A stretch of DNA of 7,741 nucleotides from Oscillospiraceae bacterium (GTDB taxonomy: Bacteria; Bacillota_A; Clostridia; Oscillospirales; Oscillospiraceae). The DNA is taken from assembly GCA_017627975.1 (NCBI GenBank), contig JAGAFT010000237.1, positions 1-7,741 on the forward strand, in the 5' to 3' direction. This document shows, piece by piece, positions 1-7,741 of the stretch. Under the pieces are notes generated by a model. The model was not told where the DNA came from. It was given only the letters and a program-made list of their open reading frames with translations, and ran no database searches. The first letter of the stretch is position 1, and every line of letters starts with the position of its first letter. A program made the position numbers and the translations under genes.

Positions 1-464
1 CGTCTGCGGCGGTCCATGTCGGCGATCTTTTTGACGGCCTCGTCCTCGGTGAGGTTCTCGGTCTCACAGATGCGCCGCACCTTGAAGTCCCTGTCGGCGT
101 AGAAGAAGAGATGCAGCGCGTTGGGGTTGTCCTTCAGATAATAATCCGCGCGGCGGCCGGCGATGACGCAGTTGCCCTCCTCCACAAGCTGGACGATGAA
201 CTTGCCCTGCTCGCGGAAGATATAATCCGCGTTCTCGTTCTCGGTCCGGGTGAAGACCGGGAACACCTCGTGGAAAATATTCTTCTTTTTGAGCTCGGTC
301 TCCTCGGTCGCCGCGACAAAGGACTCCGGGATCAGGAACTTGTCGGCGATATGGGCGATCAGTTCCTTGTCATAGAACTTATAGTTCATGCGCTCGGCGA
401 CTCTGCGGCCGACCTCGTATCCGCCGCTGCCGTATTCACGGCTGATGGTGACGATGTTTTTCAT
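1..464 (-). CDS. Cytidylate kinase-like family protein (partial, 3' end outside window)
   Basis: This is the N-terminal 154 residues of a P-loop nucleotide kinase related to cytidylate kinase (the Cytidylate_kin2-type family, normally about 200 residues). The start reads MKNIVTISREYGSGGYEVGRR: a beta strand followed by a degenerate P-loop, SREYGSGG, at residues 8-15, characteristic of this family. A second family signature, VIAGRRADYYL, lies near residues 99-109, and an arginine-rich lid-like stretch (ADMDRRR) ends the visible part. The ATG at 464-462 has a GGAGG at 477-473, eight bases upstream. It begins 14 bases after the cytidine deaminase stop, so the two are almost certainly co-transcribed. 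Members of this family are often annotated as cytidylate kinase, but they are not the essential Cmk enzyme and their substrate is mostly unproven; phosphorylation of a nucleoside monophosphate is inferred. The C-terminus is cut by the window edge. Confidence 0.88.
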   Translation of the reverse strand, partial: MKNIVTISREYGSGGYEVGRRVAERMNYKFYDKELIAHIADKFLIPESFVAATEETELKKKNIFHEVFPVFTRTENENADYIFREQGKFIVQLVEEGNCVIAGRRADYYLKDNPNALHLFFYADRDFKVRRICETENLTEDEAVKKIADMDRRR

Positions 465-472
465 GTCTGTCT

Positions 473-477
473 CCTCC
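473..477 (-). promoter_or_regulatory. Ribosome binding site of the cytidylate kinase-like gene
   Basis: A perfect GGAGG on the minus strand, eight bases before the ATG at 464. It starts within two bases of the cdd TGA at 481-479, so ribosomes ending cdd are placed directly on it. Confidence 0.8.
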
Positions 478-478
478 C

Positions 479-859
479 TCAGTAGCTGAAGGTATGGGGC
501 AGAAGCTCCGAGAGTTTATAGCTGACATACCGGGCGCCGGCCTTGGCACAGAGCACCTCCATATCCGGAGAGAACTCCGCCAGGAACTGCCGGCAGGCGC
601 CGCAGGGGGTGCACCAGTTCTCGCTGTCGGCATAAATGGCAATCCGGCGGAAGCTGCGCTTGCCTTCGCTGACAGCCTTGACGCAGGCAGTCCGTTCGGC
701 ACAGATGGTGCTGCCGAGGGCGGCATTCTCGATGTTGCAGCCGGTATAGACGCTGCCGTCCATGCACTCCAGGGCTGCGCCGACGGCAAAATGGGAGTAT
801 GGGATATAGGCGTTCATGGAGGCCTCACGGGCCATGTTCATCAGTTCGCGATCGGTCAT
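479..859 (-). CDS. cdd: Cytidine deaminase
   Basis: This 126-residue protein has the normal length of the small homotetrameric cytidine deaminases, which convert cytidine and deoxycytidine to uridine and deoxyuridine in cytoplasmic pyrimidine salvage. The full active site is visible. CAER at 53-56 gives zinc ligand Cys53 and the proton-shuttling Glu55. PCGACRQ at 85-91 gives zinc ligands Cys86 and Cys89. The ribose-binding pair Asn42 and Glu44 lies in CNIENA (41-46), and Phe24 sits in the PYSHFAVGAAL segment. Arg56 matches the arginine of the Bacillus-type enzyme that moderates the charge of the three-cysteine site. The ATG at 859-857 follows an AGGAG at 873-869 with a nine-base spacer. It lies 130 bases after the upstream lipoprotein gene and 14 bases before the kinase-like gene. 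Nothing in it looks broken. Confidence 0.96.
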   Translation of the reverse strand: MTDRELMNMAREASMNAYIPYSHFAVGAALECMDGSVYTGCNIENAALGSTICAERTACVKAVSEGKRSFRRIAIYADSENWCTPCGACRQFLAEFSPDMEVLCAKAGARYVSYKLSELLPHTFSY

Positions 860-900
860 AATGCAACACTCCTTTTTTTCTCACAGCTATTGTTTTTTCT

Positions 901-935
901 GGATCTCTTCCCCGCCGGAGGCGGGGAAGAGATCC
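901..935 (-). repeat. 16-bp perfect hairpin between the lipoprotein gene and cdd
   Basis: GGATCTCTTCCCCGCC at 901-916 pairs exactly with its reverse complement at 920-935 around a three-base loop (917-919). The stem is very stable and lies 55 bases after the stop codon of the solute-binding protein gene. On the transcribed minus strand it is followed by an A-rich stretch (AGAAAAAACAA), not a U tract, so it is not a canonical intrinsic terminator. On the plus strand a T run appears only about ten bases after the stem, and no plus-strand gene needs it. It could be a partial or Rho-assisted terminator, an RNase processing or 3'-end-protecting hairpin, or a dispersed palindromic unit. The perfect 16-bp pairing is certain; the role is not. 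Confidence 0.7.
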
Positions 936-989
936 GGCAGAGCAAATTTTTTATGAGAGGAAACCTGTGTGCAGAAAAACGCCTGTAGA

Positions 990-2618
990 TTATTCTTCCA
1001 GGTTGATGGTCCAGTGCTGGAAATCATAAAGCGGATTTCCGATATTGGGGGCTACACCCTTCACCACACCGCGGTGGGTGATTAGCTGCTGTTTTTCAAA
1101 GCCGATGGAGACCAGATTGCCGGACGTGCGGGTCAGGTACTCACAGAGGTCATTGTACGCAAGGGGCCGGGCGGCATCGGTGGCCCGGAGGTAGTTGTTG
1201 ATTCGATCCAGAATCGTCGTGTCGCGGGAGCGGCTCCAGTTCAGGTTGCTCTTTTCGTTATCCTTGGTGCGGACCTGGAGCAGCTCGGTCAGGTCGAAGT
1301 TGTTGCGCAGCTTTACTTCGCCGTAATACATGTCCCAGGTGACCTCACGGTTGCCCGTTACAAAAAAACCGTCCTGAAGAGCGAGGAGATAGTCCTCCCA
1401 GGGGAGCTCCTGGACGTTGACGTTGATGCCGATGGACTTCATGTCGTCCTTGAAGCGGTTGACGATACCGGCCTTGGCGCTGGAGTCGGCGCAGACAATG
1501 ATAACGAACTCAAAACGGCCGTTGGAACTGCCGTTGTACTCCATGCGTCCGTCGCCGTCCATGTCCGCGATGCCGGCAGACTGGAGAACCGCCTTGCAGG
1601 TGTTGAGGTTATAGTGGATGGCGTCGGCGAGCTGCTGGGGATAATAGCTCACGGTGGGATAGAGCGGGACCGCCGAGGGCACCGCGTCGCCGCCCAGCAG
1701 CTCGACCAGATAGTCGCGGTCAAAGGCATACTGCATGGCAATCCGGAAAGCGTTGGACTTGCCGAAGGTCGACTCCTCGTTGAACATGATGAAGTGATAG
1801 TTCGTCGTGGCATAGGAGTGGATTTCATTGGAACTGGCGTAGCCCAGGGAGGTATAGCTGGACGGGTCGTTCACGGCCACGTCGATGATGCCGTCCTCAA
1901 AGGCGTCCAGCGTGCCTTCCGCATCGGTGTATTCCTGCAGATAGATGGTCTGCAAGGGAAGCTTTTCCGAATCGGGGTAATAGGGGTTGGCCAGCAGAGT
2001 GACGCGCTCCTCGTCATACATGTACGGACCGGAGCCGATGGGCGGCACATGGGCCTCCACCTCGAAAGTGCCGGTCTTAATTACCGGGATATTCAGGAGC
2101 TTGATAAACTGGCTGTCGCCGATGCCGAGGGTGACGGTCATGCCGTCGTCGGTGTAGGAAGCGCCCTTGAAGCTGGCAAAGCGTCCGCGGAAGCGGTCGT
2201 TATAGATGGCGTAGCCGATGGAGTAGACCAGGTCCTTCCCTTCCACGGGGGTTCCGTCGGAAAAGTAGTGGGTGTGGTCGCCGTCCAGAGTGAGGGTCCA
2301 GACCGTGGCGTCGTCGTTCATGGTCCAGGAGCCGATGACGTTCGGGATGGCGTTGAAGTTCTCATCCACTTCCACCATATGCTCATAAACCAGGTCGCAG
2401 ACCAGCTGGTTGGAGTGGTTGGTGGCGACAAAGGGGTTGAGGGAGTAGTTCGGGTTGGTGTTCAGGGAGAACACGTTGTCCACGGACTCGGCCCGGGCAA
2501 GGTCCTTGCCGCCGGTGGATTCGGGGATCTGATTTTCATCAGCTCCCCCGCTGTGGGTGCAGGCCGCGAGCGCGAAAACCATGACGACGGACAGGAGCAA
2601 TGCACAAATACGTTTCAT
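990..2618 (-). CDS. Extracellular solute-binding lipoprotein, family 5 (oligopeptide/nickel-type ABC transporter)
   Basis: A 542-residue secreted lipoprotein of the SBP_bac_5 (DppA/OppA) family, which captures peptides or similar ligands outside the membrane for an ABC importer. The N-terminus MKRICALLLSVVMVFALAAC is a lipoprotein signal peptide: basic residues 2-3, a hydrophobic core, and lipobox LAAC with the lipidated cysteine at 20. Family landmarks follow: SLNPF at 59-63, HYFSDGTPVEGKDLVYSI at 117-134, GSGPYM at 195-200 and RIAMQYAFDRDYLV at 292-305. A DMDGDGRMEY loop at 352-361 resembles an acidic calcium loop but is common in this family. I chose the ATG at 2618-2616 over an upstream TTG at 2651 because it begins the signal peptide and follows AAGGAGG with a good spacer. 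Its ATG overlaps the pgeF stop (ATGA). No permease or ATPase gene lies nearby, so it looks like an orphan; the ligand is unknown. Confidence 0.92.
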   Translation of the reverse strand: MKRICALLLSVVMVFALAACTHSGGADENQIPESTGGKDLARAESVDNVFSLNTNPNYSLNPFVATNHSNQLVCDLVYEHMVEVDENFNAIPNVIGSWTMNDDATVWTLTLDGDHTHYFSDGTPVEGKDLVYSIGYAIYNDRFRGRFASFKGASYTDDGMTVTLGIGDSQFIKLLNIPVIKTGTFEVEAHVPPIGSGPYMYDEERVTLLANPYYPDSEKLPLQTIYLQEYTDAEGTLDAFEDGIIDVAVNDPSSYTSLGYASSNEIHSYATTNYHFIMFNEESTFGKSNAFRIAMQYAFDRDYLVELLGGDAVPSAVPLYPTVSYYPQQLADAIHYNLNTCKAVLQSAGIADMDGDGRMEYNGSSNGRFEFVIIVCADSSAKAGIVNRFKDDMKSIGINVNVQELPWEDYLLALQDGFFVTGNREVTWDMYYGEVKLRNNFDLTELLQVRTKDNEKSNLNWSRSRDTTILDRINNYLRATDAARPLAYNDLCEYLTRTSGNLVSIGFEKQQLITHRGVVKGVAPNIGNPLYDFQHWTINLEE

Positions 2619-3472
2619 ACGCCTTCCTCCTTTTCCGGAATGACAATACAAGCTGCCTGGCCGCCGCGCATTCCCTTGGTGTAGCGGTGGGACCAGTACT
2701 TGTCATGGCTGCAGAAGGTGCACTCCTCGGAAATGTCGATGGAGTCCGGTTTGAGGCCGAGCTGACGCAGACGACACGCATTTGCTCCGCGCAAGTCCAC
2801 AAGAAACTTTTGTTCCAATGTTAAATGTTCAATGTTAAATGTTAAATTAGAATCAGAATCGGACTTGGGGCGGAAGTACGGGGCGGCTTCTTCTTTGCCC
2901 AGCCAGGCTTCAATGGCGTCGGGGACGTCACGGTGGGTCTCGAAGCAGCAGGCCCCGATGGCCGGGCCGATGGCGGCGCGGATCTCGTTGGGTTCCGCCC
3001 CCAGGGCGCGCATGGCCTCGACGGCGTTGCCGAGGATATCCCCGGTCGAACTGCGCCAGCCGCAGTGAATGGCGCCCACGACCCGATGCACCGGGTCACA
3101 GAGCAGCACGGGGACACAGTCCGCCGCGAAGCAGAAGAGCGGCAGACCGGGCTCCGCCGTGACAATTCCGTCAGCTTCATACGGGACCTCCGCGAGGCAG
3201 ACATGGCGATCGGCTTTCGTGACGGCGCGCACCGCGTTTCCGTGCACCTGCTTGGTCACACAGCAGTCGTCCGGTCCTTTCCCCAGCAGCGCCGCGACAC
3301 GCGTGAAGTTTTCCCTGATGTTTTCCGGCCTGTCGCCGTGCCCGCCGATCAGGTTCAGCGTCGCAAGATGGCCGGTGCTGACGCCGCCGTGACGTGTGGT
3401 GAACATGTGCCGGAACGGCAGGCGGTCAGAGGTCATATAGATAATGCCGTTTTCGTTGTTTTCCAGAAACAC
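2615..3472 (-). CDS. pgeF: Laccase-domain protein, PgeF/YfiH/YlmD family (peptidoglycan editing factor)
   Basis: A 285-residue Cu-oxidase_4/YfiH family protein. Known members act in peptidoglycan editing (E. coli) or as purine nucleoside phosphorylase/deaminase enzymes (YlmD and FAMIN relatives), and older annotations say polyphenol oxidase. Counting from the GTG at 3472, the signatures are TRHGGVS (26-32), QVH (75-77), AADC (116-119), HCGWR (136-140), GPAIGACCFE (169-178) and CTFCSHDKYWSHR (251-263). His77, Cys119 and His136 form the expected metal/catalytic triad. The start is ambiguous. The GTG has GGAG six bases upstream. A TTG at 3484-3482 adds four residues and has GGAG only four bases upstream. 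An ATG at 3436 lacks a ribosome site. Residues about 205-221 are encoded by an inserted AT-rich heptamer repeat lying between otherwise conserved parts. The stop overlaps the next start by four bases. Confidence 0.92.
   Translation of the reverse strand: MFLENNENGIIYMTSDRLPFRHMFTTRHGGVSTGHLATLNLIGGHGDRPENIRENFTRVAALLGKGPDDCCVTKQVHGNAVRAVTKADRHVCLAEVPYEADGIVTAEPGLPLFCFAADCVPVLLCDPVHRVVGAIHCGWRSSTGDILGNAVEAMRALGAEPNEIRAAIGPAIGACCFETHRDVPDAIEAWLGKEEAAPYFRPKSDSDSNLTFNIEHLTLEQKFLVDLRGANACRLRQLGLKPDSIDISEECTFCSHDKYWSHRYTKGMRGGQAACIVIPEKEEGV
2617..2630 (-). promoter_or_regulatory. Ribosome binding site and ATGA overlap joining pgeF to the lipoprotein gene
   Basis: On the minus strand AAGGAGG, inside the last codons of pgeF, precedes the lipoprotein ATG (2618-2616), which shares bases with the pgeF TGA (2617-2615). 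This arrangement decides the lipoprotein start and implies translational coupling of the two genes. Confidence 0.8.
2817..2851 (+). repeat. Heptamer repeat block inside the pgeF coding sequence
   Basis: Four tandem units read AATGTTA, AATGTTC, AATGTTA and AATGTTA (2817-2844), followed by a terminal AATTAGA (2845-2851). The block is about 18% GC within GC-rich coding sequence. It is preceded by TTTGTTCC (2809-2816), closely matching the TTTGCTCC that precedes the block at 3493. Read on the minus strand it encodes pgeF residues N-L-T-F-N-I-E-H-L-T-L and stays open. Confidence 0.85.
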
Positions 3473-3488
3473 TTTATACTCCAATTTG

Positions 3489-3492
3489 CTCC
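3489..3492 (-). promoter_or_regulatory. First of two GGAG ribosome-site candidates for pgeF
   Basis: Minus-strand GGAG at 3492-3489 touches the heptamer repeat and lies four bases before the TTG at 3484. A second GGAG (3482-3479) lies six bases before the GTG at 3472, the spacing I prefer. The two sites form a direct repeat of ATTGGAG. Confidence 0.55.
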
Positions 3493-3560
3493 AATGATAA
3501 ATGTTAAATGTTGAATGTTAAATTAAAAAATATAATTTCTCATTTATCATTTACCATTTC

Positions 3561-3568
<8 letters not shown>
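3493..3568. repeat. Inverted pair of heptamer repeat blocks between secA and pgeF
   Basis: The left arm has units AATGATA, AATGTTA, AATGTTG, AATGTTA and AATTAAA (3493-3527). The right arm has the same family in the opposite orientation: CATTTAT, CATTTAC, CATTTCT, CATTCAT (3541-3568). Arms 3493-3524 and 3534-3565 can pair at 26 of 32 positions around a nine-base AT loop. The right arm contains the secA stop codon and its last two sense codons. The left arm runs directly into the GGAG that serves pgeF. The intergenic RNA would form a long, weak, AU-rich hairpin; no convincing intrinsic terminator or promoter stands out in it. Confidence 0.85.
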
Positions 3569-6329
<2,761 letters not shown>

Positions 6330-6334
6330 GGTAT

Positions 6335-6339
6335 CCTCC
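6335..6339 (-). promoter_or_regulatory. secA ribosome binding site
   Basis: Perfect minus-strand GGAGG five bases before the ATG at 6329. It fixes the SecA start and lies only four bases from the nearest heptamer repeat unit. Confidence 0.85.
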
Positions 6340-6343
6340 GGAT

Positions 6344-6392
6344 AATGATAAATGGTAAATGGTAAATGGTAAATGGTAAATGGTAAATTAAA
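6344..6392 (+). repeat. Heptamer tandem repeat, five perfect AATGGTA units, in the secA leader
   Basis: AATGATA (6344-6350) is followed by five identical AATGGTA units (6351-6385) and a closing AATTAAA (6386-6392). This is the most homogeneous block in the window, suggesting recent expansion by slippage or recombination. On the minus strand the TACCATT unit contains no stop in any phase, which is why an artefactual SecA extension stays open through it. Confidence 0.92.
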
Positions 6393-6415
6393 AGGAAAAG
6401 ACAGAATCAATTAGA

Positions 6416-6450
6416 AATAATAAATGAGAAATGATAAATTACAAATTACA
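6416..6450 (+). repeat. Second, degenerate heptamer block in the secA leader
   Basis: Units AATAATA, AATGAGA, AATGATA, AATTACA and AATTACA run in register with no gaps. It has the same orientation as the block at 6344-6392 and is separated from it by 23 bases of A-rich sequence (6393-6415). It looks like an older, diverged part of the same array. Confidence 0.75.
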
Positions 6451-6489
6451 ATAATAATCTTGCGGGGGTGCATACACAACCGAATATAC

Positions 6490-6498
6490 AGTATAGCA
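6490..6498 (-). promoter_or_regulatory. secA: Predicted secA promoter, extended -10 type
   Basis: The minus strand reads TGCTATACT: an extended TGn element plus TATACT (five of six matches to TATAAT). The region about 17 bases upstream is a T run rather than a good -35, which the extended -10 may offset. A start near 6483 would give secA a leader of about 150 bases containing both repeat blocks. Two short palindromes overlap this site. Confidence 0.5.
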
Positions 6499-6533
6499 TA
6501 AACTTATGAAGAAAAAAAGCACGAATTTATATC

Positions 6534-6562
6534 TTGTTCCTTTTCCGCTCTTGTGGTAAAAT
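6534..6562 (+). promoter_or_regulatory. Predicted sigma-A promoter of the DUF1846 gene
   Basis: TTGTTC (6534-6539) and TAAAAT (6557-6562) are separated by exactly 17 bases, placing transcription start near 6569 and giving a leader of about 80 bases. The -10 matches five of six consensus positions; the -35 matches only its first three. Confidence 0.55.
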
Positions 6563-6589
6563 AGTTCGCTGATTATGCTGCAATCGATA

Positions 6590-6636
6590 AACCTGCAGAA
6601 CCGGGAAGCCGGCTTCTGGCAGAAAGGCGGCAGGTT
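6590..6636 (+). promoter_or_regulatory. Structured leader with two alternative pairings before the DUF1846 start
   Basis: The arm at 6593-6604 pairs with 6609-6622 to make a 12-bp stem with two single-base bulges and a GAAG loop. Alternatively AACCTGC (6590-6596) pairs perfectly with GCAGGTT (6630-6636), which touches the ribosome site GGAGG (6637-6641). The pairings share bases 6593-6596 and exclude each other there. The base pairing is visible; any regulatory switch is inference. Confidence 0.35.
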
Positions 6637-6647
6637 GGAGGACGCTC

Positions 6648-7741
6648 ATGAACAGAATCGGTTTCGACAACGAAAAGTACGTGAAGCTTCAGTCCCAGAA
6701 CATCCGGGACCGGATTTCCCAGTTCGGCGGAAAACTGTATCTTGAGTTCGGCGGAAAGCTCTTTGACGACTATCACGCCGCAAGAGTTCTGCCGGGCTTT
6801 GAGCCGGACAGCAAGGTGAAAATGCTGCTGGAGATGAAGGATGACGCGGAGATCGTGATTGTGCTCTCGGCGGACGATATCGAGCGCGCAAAGCGCCGCG
6901 GAGATCTCGGAATCACCTATGACGAGGACACGCTCCGTCTGATCGACGCCTTTCGGGGCATCGGCCTCTATATCGGCAGTGTCGTCATTACGCACTACCG
7001 CGAGCAGAGCGCCGCAGAGAAGTTCATCAAGCGGCTGGAGATGCTGGGCATCCGGGTCTTCCGCCACTATATCATTCCGGACTATCCGTCCAATGTCCCT
7101 CTGATCGTCTCGGAGGAAGGCTTCGGCAGGAATGAGTACATCGAAACCACACGCGGCCTTGTGGTCGTCACGGCTCCCGGCCCCGGCAGCGGGAAAATGG
7201 CCACCTGCCTCAGCCAGCTCTATCACGAGCACAAGCGTGGAATCACGGCGGGCTATGCGAAGTTTGAGACCTTCCCGATCTGGAACCTGCCCCTGAAGCA
7301 CCCGGTGAACCTGGCCTATGAGGCGGCAACCGCCGACCTTGACGACGTGAACATGATCGACCCCTTCCACCTGGACGCCTACGGCAAGACGACGGTAAAC
7401 TACAACCGCGACGTGGAGATCTTTCCGGTGCTGGAAGCCATGTTCAAGCAGATTTACGGCGAGAGTCCGTACAAGAGCCCCACGGACATGGGCGTCAACA
7501 TGGCCGGCTTCTGCATTTTTGACGACGAGGCCTGCTGTGAGGCTTCCAAGCAGGAGATTATCCGCCGCTGGTACGCGGCCGCCTGCGCGGTACGCGAGGG
7601 GCTTTCCGACGGAGCCGAACAGCGGAAGATTGAGCTGATTCTCAATTCCATGGGCGCCGGTCCCAACGACCGTCCGGTGGTGGCAGCGGCACTGCAGCGT
7701 GCCGATGAGACCGACGGACCCGCCGTGGCCATCGAGCTTCC
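6648..7741 (+). CDS. DUF1846 domain-containing protein (partial, 3' end outside window)
   Basis: The first 364 residues of a DUF1846 (PF08903) protein, a family of about 500 residues widespread in Firmicutes with no established function. The start [19 protein letters not shown] and the following [27 protein letters not shown] are typical. A glycine-rich loop APGPGSGK at residues 176-183 resembles a P-loop and is followed by [15 protein letters not shown], a strongly conserved part of the family. The next section, [28 protein letters not shown], is also characteristic. A nucleotide- or phosphate-binding role is suggested by the loop but is not shown. The ATG at 6648-6650 has GGAGG six bases upstream (6637-6641). 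The frame is open to the window edge, so roughly the last quarter is missing. It is divergent from secA and probably has its own promoter. Confidence 0.93.
   Translation, partial: MNRIGFDNEKYVKLQSQNIRDRISQFGGKLYLEFGGKLFDDYHAARVLPGFEPDSKVKMLLEMKDDAEIVIVLSADDIERAKRRGDLGITYDEDTLRLIDAFRGIGLYIGSVVITHYREQSAAEKFIKRLEMLGIRVFRHYIIPDYPSNVPLIVSEEGFGRNEYIETTRGLVVVTAPGPGSGKMATCLSQLYHEHKRGITAGYAKFETFPIWNLPLKHPVNLAYEAATADLDDVNMIDPFHLDAYGKTTVNYNRDVEIFPVLEAMFKQIYGESPYKSPTDMGVNMAGFCIFDDEACCEASKQEIIRRWYAAACAVREGLSDGAEQRKIELILNSMGAGPNDRPVVAAALQRADETDGPAVAIEL

Larger units (their letters stand above)
6330..6647. other. Divergent intergenic region between secA and the DUF1846 gene
   Basis: These 318 bases hold no gene I can support. 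From left to right they contain the secA ribosome site (6335-6339), two same-orientation heptamer repeat blocks (6344-6392 and 6416-6450), a predicted secA promoter (6490-6498), a predicted DUF1846 promoter (6534-6562) and a structured DUF1846 leader (6590-6636). No tRNA, small RNA or riboswitch is recognisable. Confidence 0.7.

Noticed and set aside
1536..1565. Dockerin or EF-hand calcium motif (DMDGDGRMEY) in the lipoprotein
   Set aside because: A single acidic loop of this kind is frequent in family 5 solute-binding proteins; there is no duplicated dockerin repeat.
2619..2651. Eleven-residue extension of the lipoprotein from a TTG at 2651
   Set aside because: It would place charged residues before the signal peptide and lacks a ribosome site; the internal ATG has AAGGAGG and starts a typical lipoprotein leader.
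1614..2684. 356-codon plus-strand frame antisense to the lipoprotein gene
   Set aside because: It is a shadow of the solute-binding protein gene; its low-complexity valine/glycine-rich translation shows no family features.
3525..3540. Intrinsic terminator or promoter in the secA-pgeF gap
   Set aside because: The T run falls in the loop of a weak AU-rich hairpin rather than after a GC-rich stem, and the TATA-like words are expected in such AT-rich sequence.
6330..6410. N-terminal extension of SecA from a TTG at 6410
   Set aside because: The added residues repeat L-P-F-T-I-Y-H, a direct translation of the heptamer array. The ATG at 6329 has a perfect ribosome site and gives the standard SecA N-terminus.
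6344..6450. Possible CRISPR array or phage attachment site
   Set aside because: Repeat units are 7 bases with no spacers and no cas genes or integrase nearby; it is a simple tandem repeat.
6573..7370. 265-codon minus-strand frame opposite the DUF1846 gene
   Set aside because: The plus strand encodes a well-conserved family with a good ribosome site and promoter; the minus frame is an antisense artefact.

Overview
The window looks like a chromosomal segment of a Bacillota bacterium, probably a gut-type clostridium (Oscillospirales-like). This is inferred from fairly GC-rich coding sequence combined with strong GGAGG-type ribosome binding sites, a SecA with a C-terminal SEC-C zinc motif, a DUF1846 protein and a Firmicutes-style lipoprotein. 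I cannot place it at genus level from sequence alone. There are no tRNA or rRNA genes, transposases or CRISPR arrays.

Layout: five genes lie on the minus strand and one diverges on the plus strand. In the direction of transcription the minus-strand series is secA (6329 to 3561), a PgeF/YfiH laccase-domain gene (3472 to 2615), a family 5 extracellular solute-binding lipoprotein (2618 to 990), a cytidine deaminase (859 to 479) and a cytidylate-kinase-like gene cut by the window edge (464 to 1). pgeF and the lipoprotein gene share an ATGA stop/start overlap. cdd and the kinase-like gene are 14 bases apart. A 16-bp perfect GC-rich hairpin separates the lipoprotein gene from cdd. On the plus strand, a DUF1846 gene starts at 6648 and runs off the right edge. 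The 318-base divergent intergenic region (6330-6647) holds predicted promoters for both directions and two blocks of heptamer repeat.

The most unusual structure is an AT-rich heptanucleotide repeat family, consensus AATGNTA on the plus strand. It occurs upstream of secA (five perfect AATGGTA units plus relatives), as an inverted pair between secA and pgeF, and as an in-frame insertion inside the pgeF coding sequence. The blocks directly abut the ribosome binding sites of secA and pgeF and supply the secA stop codon. Inside pgeF, one variant base in one unit is exactly what avoids an in-frame TAA.

How the genes may work together: secA is the housekeeping Sec translocase motor, which would also export the lipoprotein. 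PgeF-family enzymes act on peptidoglycan precursors and/or nucleosides, cytidine deaminase salvages pyrimidines, and the lipoprotein probably captures an oligopeptide or similar ligand. A wall-turnover or nucleoside-scavenging theme is possible but is inference. The ABC permease and ATPase subunits that would complete the importer are not in the window.
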